DNA of 64,000 nucleotides from Plectrocnemia conspersa (taxonomy: Eukaryota; Arthropoda; Insecta; Trichoptera; Polycentropodidae), in NCBI GenBank assembly GCA_009617715.1, contig VTFK01000111.1:434001-498000 (forward strand), given 5' to 3'. Numbering within the stretch: position 1 is the stretch's first letter; each line of letters opens with the position of its first letter. The notes beneath the pieces were generated by a model, which was not told the origin of the DNA, did no database searches, and saw only the letters and a program-made list of their open reading frames with translations. Below are positions 12,201-24,800 of this stretch, piece by piece. A program made the position numbers and the translations under genes.

Positions 12201-12706
12201 CAATATTAATTTAGAATCCAACAAGTTCTAATGTGGAATATTTACCAGTGGTACTTAAATTTTATCGCATCCATAAACAAGGTCCATACTCAATTATGTT
12301 ATTGTAAATTATACCGACTTCGGCAAGACCCGAACAAACCCAATTACGAACAAGATACAATCGCCGAGTTTAAATTAGTTTCGTCAACACGAAACCATTA
12401 CCGTCGCCATGTCCATGTTTTTAATTATTATATAAATTTATACTGTAATATGCTATGTACTTCTAATCATGTTTTTCGTTTCACAACACCTCATCACAAC
12501 ACAGTGCATAATCATCGAATTTTACACAGAATCAAGCGCTACTCTACCTAGCCAGTTCATTACTATCTCATTACTAACTCATTACTGAACTAGGCGTTCG
12601 ATGAGCAGGTATTGTACGACACACGTTCACATGTCATAGATTGCAGTGACACACACATTGTGAGTTGTAGAGATGTAATAGTTAATTTCCGTGGTGTGAT
12701 ATACAG
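9219..12706. other. Intron with one GC-rich island
   Basis: Mostly AT-rich. Bases 10690..10900 form a GC-richer island open on both strands (78 codons +, 66 codons -) without a recognisable domain or splice pattern. The stretch 11280..11440 is mildly GC-rich. Nothing else is supported. Confidence 0.4.
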
Positions 12707-12817
12707 GGTGGCCCGGCGAGCCCCAGGACGGGGGCTCCATCGGCGTAACGCAGCCCCCGCCCCCGCACCCGCCCCCGCCCTCGCCCTCGCCCTCGCTCAC
12801 TCCTACCAAGCCTCCAA
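12707..12817 (+). CDS. Exon A, proline-rich linker before CUB1
   Basis: This exon lies between TGATATACAG and CCAA|GTACGT and has phase 1 at both ends. It reads WPGEPQDGGSIGVTQ followed by a PPPPHPPPPSPSPS stretch and LTPTKPP. The last base A joins the AG of the CUB1 exon at 18622 to make AAG (Lys), giving KPPK then CDQTF without a frame break. The GC-rich composition is isolated within AT-rich intron sequence. The frame is closed upstream by TGA at 12697, so the exon must be spliced to an earlier one. Confidence 0.6.
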
Positions 12818-15800
12818 GTACGTGCCACTATCTATCATACTATGTTCTATATCTATAATATCTGTAGTGAGTTTGCAGTGTCGCCCTCGTTATTTATAAT
12901 TATTATTATTACTACTATTTTATATATATAAGTAGAAAAGTATGGTTGATGTATCGTATGCCTTAGTAAACAGTAGACATGTCTAAGCGATGCTGCATGC
13001 AATTAGTATATCCAAAAATGTAGATTCGGATGTATAAACTATGCTAAGGGTATTCGAAATAAATCAATCTATGCGGAGCGAGCTACAGCGAGTCACTGAA
13101 TATTCTATTTATGAATTATTCAGAATAATGATATCCCATTCTACATTGTTTGTAAATATACGCTTTACTGCTTTACTATAACGTTTAGAAGTAAACGTAG
13201 TTGCAAATAGCTACAGAAATTATTGGAATAGCTTTCATAAACCAGCTATCGTATTTATATATTTTATGATTTGTTTGCTTTTGAGGTTTGGAAATGAACA
13301 AATCAGCTTATCCTGCAAAAATAGTCCAACTTACCCGCGGCCTGGAACGGAGTGTTTTGGCTTAAGCAATTTTTTTAAGCATTTATTATGTAAATAGACA
13401 TTTTCAGTGAATTCTGTTGTCATAAAGTCTCTAAATTTTTATTTTAAAAACCCCCACGCAATTTTTTTTTTTTTAATAACCAAACATTAAAAAATAATTA
13501 AATAGCTTTTTCGTACATTTCGGGCAGTGTCTTTACTATAACTTGGCGAATATTGGTTTTTATGTGCTCAAATGCTTCGGGTTCGTCGGCGTAGACATGA
13601 CTTTACCGTAATACAACAAAAAAAAATCCAATGGCGTAAAATCACATGATCTTGGCAATCAGTTGACGTGCCAAAACGTGAAATAATGCCACCTGATAAG
13701 TTTTTACTTTCTGATGTATTTTATTAATTATAAAAAGAATTAAATTACATTTTGTATTTTGGTTTTTAGCCACTTAAACGTTTCGGGTTTATCGGCGTAG
13801 ACATGACAGCGCTAAATCGCATGATTTTGGTGGCCAGTTAACGTCACTAAAACATGAAATAATGCGACCTGTAAACTTTTTAAGCAAAATATTCAACGTT
13901 GCACCCGATGTGTGGCAAGTTACGCCTTCTTCGTGGAACTACATGTCTTCCACATCAATATCTTCGGTGTCGTGCCAAAAATTATCAGTAATCATGCGAT
14001 TTTATCATCGTTTTAAAAAAAAAGTAAGGCCCAATGACGCCGCCCGACTACAATGCGCACCAAATAGCCACTTTTGGGCATGTAATGGTCGTTTCTGAAT
14101 CACTTGAAGATTTTCCTCGCTTCGCATACGGCATTTTGGAAATGTGCCTCATCAGAAAAGAAGATTTTCTTTGAAAATTTCAGCATGAATACCCAACCAG
14201 TTCATACATTCTCCGCTACCCATAGAATCTTGGCTTTAGCTTTTGTGTTATCTAAATTTTATACTTGTGTAGGTAAAAGTTTAGATTCAAAATGTGCCAA
14301 AGGGAGCCATAAAAAAAGTCCAAAAGTAGAACGACGAAATTGAGTTATTTAGTATTTCTGTTGAATAATTGAGCGAAGGTTAAGCGATCCATTTCGTATA
14401 TATATATTGTTGCAAACTAACATTTGACACTTTGAACACGCGTTATTATTGACAGCTGTCTGATTTACACTACTGCTAACATAGGATCATTTTGTATATA
14501 ACAATAATTTTACTGTTATATTTTGTTCGTGCTTTTAAATTTATAGTAGATCTATATTTATTTATTTATAGTGAAAATTCAGCTGTAATATGACAGGCCT
14601 AGTGTGTTACAATGGGATAACAACAATATATTTTAATAATTAGTAAATATTATAACAGCTTACAATTAATTGCTGTCATGATAGTTATCCGCGAGATTAG
14701 GAAAATCAAGTAAAACCCAATCTGTTATGATTGATCTAAATTATATAATACATATATAATAATCACTAATTTTGATCTCCCGGATACTTGAGAAATTTTT
14801 AAACACAGGGATTTTTGGCGAACGAATGGTAACGGAATGCATTTTGGCATATGTAGATTGGGCCGTTATTTATTGAAGTTAGGTCGGTAGATTGAGATCG
14901 GTGGACGAGGCCCCGCCGGCCGTCATACGTCCGTCATGATCCATCAGAAAATAGTGTTGCGTTGCCACTGTCCATACATGTCCATATGGAATTCGAACCT
15001 AGTGACTCGTCAACCATGCGATGCGGTCCACAACAAACACAATTTACAATATTGCATCCCAACTTAAATATCCAGATAATCTAAAAATCATTCTGCATCA
15101 CTGCCCACCGATTTATTTATACTCATTACTTGAATACCAATGCAAATAATTAAAAATAAAAGTGGATGGTTGAAACTTTTAATGCATGGCTAGTGATACA
15201 TTCTTAGAACAACTAGAGTTTATCTATGTAAATATATATTATGCTTATGTTTCATAGCATCCATGGCATGCGCACGTATAGACGAATGGCTATCCTTAAC
15301 TAGTCACGTTTTACCACACATTATGTACCCGAGACAACAGGAATTCGGGGCCAAACCGCAAAATGTTCTATGCGGTACGAGGGGTCGGCTCGTTTGATTT
15401 TTCATGTGACTAGGTCCGTATGCCGAGCGTGTGGCGGATTCCTTACATAAGTGGCCTCTTATAGGGCTCAACGGCTCGTGATGCTCGCCAGAATCGGCGT
15501 GTAAAGACTCCTAAATAACCCTTGTAATGAGCTGATACCGAACCGGTTGCTATTGTTAACCACTTTTTTGCTTTCTTCACTCTATCCGTATCGAACGTGT
15601 AGGATAGAATTAGAAGTGGCATCAGCATTTATCGATATACGCTACCTCACCATGTCCTCGACGTTCTTAGTATACAAATAATTTGTCCTTGTGATATAAA
15701 ATATAATGGACACAGTAAATTAATTATATTGTTATGGTACTATAACAAATATTACTCATTATTTATTTACAAAATAATGTAATACATTGGAATAAAATCA

Positions 15801-18800
15801 TAAACATACATACATATACTATACGTCAGTGTAAACATGCACACATATACATATTATATAACACTGCTATTTAAATATTTTTAAAATGATAGTATCATAC
15901 ACCCAAAAGAGATGTGCACTATCCCACATAAATTGCCCCAGCTCCTCTGAAAATAAGAGGTGAATTCTCGAGCGTTGACGGTTAGAATAAGGGCCGTAAT
16001 CACGACTCTTTAGAGCACTGACGAATTGTTGCCACCACTCTTCAGCAACTTCAAAACTACGAGAATGCAATGAACTTTATCCCTGCGTTTTTAGTAAAAA
16101 GGCATAGGATACAAACACAGATACGATTTGTACTGTAGATGTATCTGAGGAATTTTCTCGGAATTCTCTTTTACAACAGTAAGTTCTTCGCTTCACTGTG
16201 ATTACAGACAATAGAGCCATTCTAGAGAACGCGCGCAATTTTGGCGACGTACATACTAGTTCTCCATTCCTTAGAACAATACTCATTAAGTCTATATTTT
16301 CTTAATAAAGAAGCCTTTAAAACTGTATGAACATTTATAAAGTTTTATTATCAAACATATTTTTTCTGCAAATTTTGCTTTTAATAATATAATAAAAAAA
16401 AATCCTATTGTAATTTCACTAAATTATTTAGATATCGCAGTGATGTATATAATCTATAATTTTTTGCTATTATATTTCCTAAGTCCATAGCTAGAATTTA
16501 TTAATAATTATTTTTGTAGCGAATCTACTTATACAATAAAGAATCATAAATATTTATTACCACTACGATATACCAGTGGTGCTAATCTATTATTTATTTA
16601 TTGCTATTTTATAAGAAAAATTTAGGCGTTTTACGAATTATAAAAACAGACAAGAACAATAATAATATAATTAAAACAAGAAACATGTAGGAAAAACGAT
16701 GCCCGACATTGATTCTTACGTCAAAATAATATTTATCTGATTCTTAAAACGTTAAAAGTGCACAAATAAGATAAAAATAGTTAAGGTAAAAGATGAGTTA
16801 TGCTTCTACCCTAAAAAAAAGTCTGCAAGTAGTTATATTTTGACCAAATCTTGCTCTTTTGATCTTTTCTCCGGTGATGTACACACAATGTACACACATG
16901 TATTGGTAAATTAATAGCGAATTATTTACCAGAATATTTTTTTGTCACGTTTGATATTTAATTTTTATTTTATTTCCATTTTTTATTACAAATCTGACCA
17001 TCATAATTTTCCAGATTAACCCAATGCGTCATTATGGCCATTATATAAACTCATAAACAGTGCTTTATGCGTCTAAACATAATAAATTAAATTTATTTTA
17101 TGCAGAAATATTTTTTATGAACATTCGCTTCACATTTGGCTAGCAACATCGGCACTGCATTAGCTTATTTCTTTGAAGGCGTACTAATGTTATCAAGAAA
17201 AAAAACCGCTACGTGTTATGTGTTACTGTAGAATTTCGCCTAAACACAGCAGGCAAATCTTCGCGTTCTTCTACTGATTTCTCAGATTACTCTTGCGATC
17301 TAAATACAATGTAAGGCATCGTGTTTCGGACATTTTATTAGATATTATCTAAAATAATTAAAATGCTATTTTAAATATATACTTCCATCGTCTTATATCT
17401 CGCTGATAATAAGCTCGCTCTCTGCAATTTGATACCATAATTATCCGTCATTCGAACTGAGGACTTGTTTACGCCACTTTTGCGCCGTTCGTTCTTGAAA
17501 TAGGCACGCTTCGGTCTATGTAGATGTGTATCTCTAGGTATATATTTCACAAAAGGAGTCATTGTTTCCGTACGATATAGGAAAGTTAACGCAAACGTCC
17601 CAAAAGGGCGGCGGAACTCCTTTATTCGTCCAGCTGCCTCCCCTGTCCGCTCGAGTGGGCTCGCACAATAACGGTACAGGGTAATCGGGCGACTTTTAAC
17701 CTTGAAATTTACCAAACTCCAGGTATTTATATTATCTAGGGCGGGTGTCTTCCCTGGCCGGAAGAGGTGAACCTTGGAAAATGACAAGAGCTCGCCGAAA
17801 ACATACAAAAACCAGTAGCGGAACTACATGTCGTAAAACCCCGCAACGTATAATTTATATACATTTTTTTTCAGTTTTTAAACAAACATTTTCTACACTA
17901 TTCTACTAAGCATAAAATTAAATAATTAGTGTTAACCAGGATGGCTTCCGAAGATAACTAAATCAAAGGCAAAGTAAAGTATTTTAATGGGTGATCATAT
18001 GCCAATTCTGCCGCACGCTAGTTCTTTGGCCGTCTTGGCCTTAAACGTCTTGGTCTTAACTATACTAAATAAAATTTATACAAACAAATGCTATTGCTCT
18101 TCTGCATACTTTTGTATAATTTTATATAATCATGTAAGTAAAAAGTTTCCAGGTAGCATTATTCAACGTATTGGTCTGGTCACCAAGACCATGCGATTTT
18201 ATTTATTTTATTACGGTAAAAGTCGTGTCTACGCCGACGAACCCTAAACATTAAAGCACCTAAAAACCAATATCCTGAAAATTATGGTGACTGTTTGGTG
18301 GTTATCGAGATATTCCAGCAATTTATTAAAAGTTACAATAATCAAAGATCAAGCTGCTGCTGAAAATTAAAAATATAATAATCTAGCAAACATTCCCTTA
18401 AACGCTGACATTTCGTAAAATAGCCAAAAAATTTGCGTGTGATCCATTACTTTGTAATCTAGTAATGCTTGTATGTATATTCTTACTTACATTATTGTAG
18501 ATATTTATTTAAGCACACTGTTTGTTTGCATGATTTTTTTTTATATACATACATATTTATTTAGTTGATCACTATGAAAATTATAGACAGTTGTGTGATG
18601 ATGTGTTCTTGTTTTTTCCAGAGTGCGACCAAACGTTCGTGAGCAGCGGCGAAGAGGAAGGTGGCACATTCTCGGCGCCGGAATTGGTCAACCCCAACAA
18701 CCATTCCCGCCAGTGTCTGTACACCTTCCTGGCCGCTCCTGGCCAACGTGTGGAGCTAGTATTCACGGTCTTCAACCTTCGAGGCAAGCCACAAGAGTGA

Positions 18801-21800
18801 GTATCTTTCATTATTCCACTAAATCATTCCGTGTCGAAATTGTCGAGACCACCTATAATTGTTGCGTCGAAATAAGTTACGAAGAATTTACTAAAAGAGT
18901 CAGGAATATTCATATTTTTATTGAAAAAATGATTACGGGTAGCATTTAGACATCGTCGTCATACGTTTGTCGTGGTCGCCCCCCACATTTTTTTTAATTA
19001 TGCGTAACCATCTGACTATTTTAGAATATTTCGTATTTCAAACAATAAAAATGTTTTAATAATCTTCCTTACATTCATGTACTTTTAAAATTATTTTAAT
19101 TATGCTATACCGTCTGACTATGTTAGAATATTTCGTATTTCGAACAACATTTTTCATCGACCGCTTCTGGATGCGCCCTAATATTTTATACCAGGGACTA
19201 GAGCAATTAATTTCAATAAAATATATTCCTATATTACTCATCATTTTTCATCAGAAACGATTATCTGAAAGAAGTGCGTAGAAAATTGTTTTAAAAAAAA
19301 TCTGTTTGGTTTAAATTCGACAAATTTAAAAAAAAAACATATTTATATAATTGATGATAGTGATATTTTTGTGATTTATTTATAATATTTTATTTTCATT
19401 ATTGCACATTTAATATTAGTTTTAAAATATCGCAATAATATTTATTTTCGAAAGACTTATCTCTCGTATACTTATTTATTCTACTCATGTTAAAAGTAAC
19501 ATAAATTAACTTTGCATTACAAATGTTTATGTAAATATTATAAAATATAAAATACGTAAATACTGCATAACTCTTTTAGTCACAGGCAATTTGCCTAATA
19601 TATGCGAATTTTTTTTTTTTTTTGAAATAAATTATCTTGAACATATGAGTGTTAAATATTTGAAAGCAATAATATTTAATTGTTACAACAATATTAAATA
19701 TTTTTCATATTTTTTTACTTTAAAAAATTTGACTAAAAAAATACCTGTAAAATATTAATTTTATCGTCCACTACAACCTGTCTTTAGTTGGTAACAGAAA
19801 AAAATACCATTGCATTACTTTCTAACGAAAAAGTTTTTTTTTATAAAAAAAAACATACAATTCGTGCAATTTTTTTAAATACGTTTTTTATTTAAATATC
19901 TTTATCTAAACACTTATTGTTTGTATTTAACATTAATTTTAGGGAAGCATATTCCGTGGACTATTCAGGTAAAAATATGTCTGAATAGAGATTAAAATGT
20001 GCAAATAGTATAATTTTGTGAATGCAATATTTGCTTTTGTTTTCACTTCGCCAGCCATCCCTATCATAAAAAAGAGCGCAGTCATTCCTCTGTTACATAA
20101 CAGATTACTGCGAACTGTTAGGATACCATTGAATTTGGCTGAGATAAAGCAAATGTATTGCTTTTATGTTGGCACGTCGCACATATACACAAATACAAAA
20201 AATCAAACATGTTAAATTAAATTTTTAAAATTTACGCCGGATGCGATTTTTTGCATCTGTACGGTATGCCGATATTTCGGCTCTCTTGATATTTTTCTAC
20301 TTTAATATCCTAACCCGATAAAACTATTAAGCTTTTAAGCAATATGGACATCGTCGTTTTCGTAGTTCTAAGCTATTTTTCAACAAATAATATCTACTAA
20401 TCTCAAAAAAAAAATAAAAAAATATTTTACGTACTAACGGTATTTCATTTTATAATAACGGTAGTACCGTAGAACAATTTTTGCCTCAATACCGGTATTA
20501 CTTATTGAAGATTAATTATTGTTTTGTTCTCCTCTCGAGTTGCAATCTCGTGGAATTGACATCTACAATATAGTTAATCATTTTTTTAATAACGTTCACA
20601 ACTATCGTTTTCACATTTTTCAATATAGAAAAAATAAACCATTTCCTAATGTGAAAGTCTTATTTAACGAACGTTCTTTTTATATTTCTGCTAGCTCTAT
20701 ATGAAAATATATAAAGCTAGCAGAAATGCGTTACGTCATATTTTAATACGGATTAAATTTTAAACCTTTTCCAAGAATTTATTTGTAGTTCGGACAATTA
20801 CACTCGAGATTATCATGTATAAAATACGCTTACTATAGTAAATATATGGGCATATTGTACATATGTATGTAAGTACATATATACATATAAAAAATAAGCC
20901 TATGGATATATGTATGTATACATTTTTTTGTATATGTAAACATCATATCATAAATTATTCAGCGTTAGGAATCCATGGTATTTATATATTTGAGCCGTTT
21001 TTTTAAGTGGTATAAGTCAATTTTTGGTAAAAAAAATGAGTTAATGGTAATTTTAGTCAGATAATATATATCCTCTTTTTATATTTATAATAATACAGTC
21101 AAAGTTGCACAATATCCTTATAAATTAGTCAAAAGAAGTTGAACTGTAAATGTGGAAATAAGTCCATTCGTAATAATCATAATTGATGAGTTTACTACCT
21201 TATAATGAGTTTACTTCCTAATACCTCCTATTCACCATAATTTCTTTACTATGCTAAATGTAAATGATAATTAATATTATTATTATTATCAGTTACCTTA
21301 AGCAATTTACTTTTCATTATTTTTAATTTATAAATTACTTTTAATATAACCGCAATTATTTATAAACTAGCTATCAGTACCTCACTGTCGTGAGGCCGTG
21401 ACAGCGAGTGTGTGAATACCGAATCCTCAACTTTTTGGGTTTTTAATATTATTTTTGATTCGTTCTGATTTTTTTTAAATTTAATGCTTGAAATTATACA
21501 TTAAAACTATTATGTAGAAAAATACATTTTCACTAGTATATACATGTTTACCAGTGAATACTTAATTTATCTGGAAGGTGCTAGTAAAATAATATGATTT
21601 ATTTTCAATATGCAGTAATATTGTATAATATATACATTTACATACGATGTATAAATGTTACCGAGAATATGTAATTTTCTGTTTAAAATTTTATTTAATA
21701 ATTTAAAAAAAAAATTAAAACTTATTCAATTTAATTTAATAAATTTAAAAAATATAATTCAAAATTTTAATTTAAAAAACCTGTTTTCATTTTTTTTAAT

Positions 21801-24800
21801 GATCGAAAAACCGGTTAATGGGTTTGGTTTTAACAAGTTTGGAGCCCCTAGATCTAAACCATATAAACAGCTAAGGGAATAAAAAAAAAGTTTGACAAAT
21901 GGGTGCCGCACGAATTTCGTTACAAAGTTTTATTCTTCGCTCAATTTACATTACAGAAACGATCCAATTCTCGTATTATAACATGCGATAAAAAGAATAA
22001 CGCTTGCGGCAACAGAAAGCGACCTACACAATGTTTGGACAAAACAAAATATAGTAGTCTGTGCTCGGTACAATCCACTACAATTTTTTAATCCTGGCGA
22101 AACGAATACAACATAATTATTGTCCAAAAATAAAATAATGCAAAATAAGCCGCCATATCCAGTGCCAAAAAGTTAATTTCTCTTACACGACAATGCGCGA
22201 TCACACATCGCACTTAATTCTCCAAAAGTTAAATGAGTTGATATTACCTAAACCTTTGTAATCCCTAGATTAATATACAGATTATCACTAATTCAAGATT
22301 TTCGACAACTTCTTAATAGAGTATGGTAAAATAAATAAATAAAAAAATAGCTTAACAATCCAGCATAAATGAAATATTTTATGCAAACCTGAAAAAAAAT
22401 CTTCAGCAAGTAATTGGCGCTGTTCACATGTTCTGGTTATTCGTCGTGAAATTCCATAAAAGCAGCATATTAACATCCTTCTTTATATTTTCAGTGGAGC
22501 AGCGGTGGGTGAGCTTCCAGGGTGAGTTATTTTTCCTTATATCCTTTATTTGTATCTGAAATCTATCTAATGTGTTTAACACTTATACTTCAGATGCGTG
22601 CACGAGTACATGGATGTGTACTCGGAGGCGGTGAGCGGCGAGGCGGGCGAGCTGGTGACGAGTCCTTTCGGGGGCCGCTACTGCGGACCCATCCCTCCGA
22701 GAAGACGAGTCTCCCTGCATCGCGCCGTCGCCCTTTCCTTCTTCACCGACAAACCGTACACACCGCCAGCACTATTCTATGGCAACTATCGCTTCATCAA
22801 CGACTGTGAGTATAACCAGAATACCAGAAACCTCTATATTTCTCGACGTTCCAACTACTTCAAAGTAATACATACATATATATACCTCGGTCTACCTCTT
22901 TAAGTAGAAAACATATCCTAGTTCAATTTCGCAAGACATAATAAAATTGCTAGGGGTGGATACCGTGGGGACCACTATACCGCGCCGAATTCGCATATTC
23001 TAACAACCTTTCGTATGTAAATCTAACCAACTGTTTTTTTTTTTCATAACTATCCACTAATCTAAATCGTCACATTTCAGCCGAATATGCGGTGGGCACG
23101 GCCGTGGAGCAGGCGCCGTGCTCGTTCACGATACACGAGTCGCGGCGTCGGAAGGGCGTGCTACTCTCGCCAACATACCCAGGTGCCTATCCCAAGGGAC
23201 TGTACTGCGCTTATCAGTTCCTCGGCAAGCCCGGTCAGCGTATTCGCATCGAGTTCCGCGACTTCGACCTCTTCTACGGCGGACCTCAGTGAGTATACAC
23301 ACAGGACAGGCACCGCTTCGTGCACCTTTTGCAGTGAATCTAACAATAAGTATATACATTGCGAATTCCAGTTGCCCTTTCGATTACGTGCGCGTGTACG
23401 ACGGACCGGACAACTCCTCGGCGCAAGTGGGCACTTACTGCGGTCAACAGCGCAACCTGGTGTTGTACTCCAGCGACGAGCGCCTCTTGATCGTTTTTTA
23501 TACCTTACCGCGAACAGCCAACACGCAAAATCGGGGATTCAAGGGCATGTTCGAATTCTCAGAGAGCTTCGTTAAACTCGGTGAGTTAGAAAAATCATCC
23601 TAGACCGCAATGTAGGTATAAAATACCTACAGTGCAGTCACGCTAGATAACCGAGCGTTTCTACTGCGACGGCACGATTTTATTGCTTTTGACGTGGACT
23701 AAAACTTAAATTTGGCTGGAAAAATTGATGTCACTTAATGAAATACTACGAATCTTAATGAAATGGAAATATTAAAAAGCGACCACTGAATGCCCAAGTT
23801 TTGCTCCCCTTTGGAAAAAGATGAATTGACGTCTCTATGTAAATGTGCCTTATCAAACATTTTTTTAAATCAGCATCAACTTCCTGCTGCTGTAACACTC
23901 AATCTGTATAAATTCTTCACTGTCCGTGGTCTCTGGGTTTCAGTTATTGTGTTAAGTTGCAAATGTTCATCATATACAAATCCACCAAAGGGAGCATAAG
24001 AAAAGAAAAGGACCATAAGAAAAGTTCAAAAACTGCGAACGCCGACGAATCGACAATTCGGCCACACTTTCACTTACAGCAGCAATATTCTTTTCAAAAC
24101 GTTGCGAATTGTTTGCTCGGTAGAACGATGAAATTAACCAATGTAAATTTCGATACATAATTCATACACAATTGTTACGTCTGTAGCACAATTGATCGGT
24201 AGTCAAGTGATCCATTTCGCAAATGTGTTGTTGCAAACTAAGATTTCACATTTTGAACACGCGTGATTATTGACAGCTGTCTGATTTACAGCTGCCAACA
24301 TAGGAAGCTCGAATTGTATCACCCTGATTTTATATTTATATTACACTTATACTTCTGTCAAATATCCAGTTAAATTACCGATTTGCTAATATAACTCTTT
24401 TTATGTTAAAACCAGTTTGATTTCTTTTTTTATAATAATACAATTAATAATGCATAATTAAACTTGTGGATGTTACGTTTACACATATTCCTGTGTCAAA
24501 ACTTCAATAAGGTGTGAGATAGGGTGCCTATGTTTTCTTAAGGTCTTATAGTTCAAATGAGCAAAATTTGTGTGATTATATAACGGTAACTGATTGTCAA
24601 TTAATAGCCAGTATTTAATAAAACTTACTTATCTCCATCACTTGAAGCTTTCAAAATATGTAATTTGTCTACAATTTTGATATAAAAAATTTGTTTGCAA
24701 AACTAAGGATTTCTTTGTTTCAGATTTTATAAGTAAAAACGACGCCGAGCACATACGCGGATCAGAGTGCGATCAAAAAATTTTAAGTAAGAAAGAATCG

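Larger units (their letters stand above)
12818..18621. other. Large intron with mariner relics and SINE-like fragments
   Basis: AT-rich intron between the linker exon and CUB1. It holds mariner relics at 13440..14490 and 17985..18345, a SINE-like region at 14590..15010 and a short repeat at 16985..17060 that also occurs at 3657..3735 and 62400..62470. A stretch open for 145 codons on the - strand (17371..17808) has no recognisable domain. Confidence 0.5.

Noticed and set aside
12627..12809. Gly/Glu-rich 60-codon frame on the - strand
   Set aside because: It is the complement of the proline-rich exon A, which has better splice sites and phase agreement on the + strand.
17371..17808. 145-codon open frame on the - strand in a large intron
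   Set aside because: No recognisable domain, no clear splice context or codon bias and no supporting second exon. Kept only as an unexplained open stretch.
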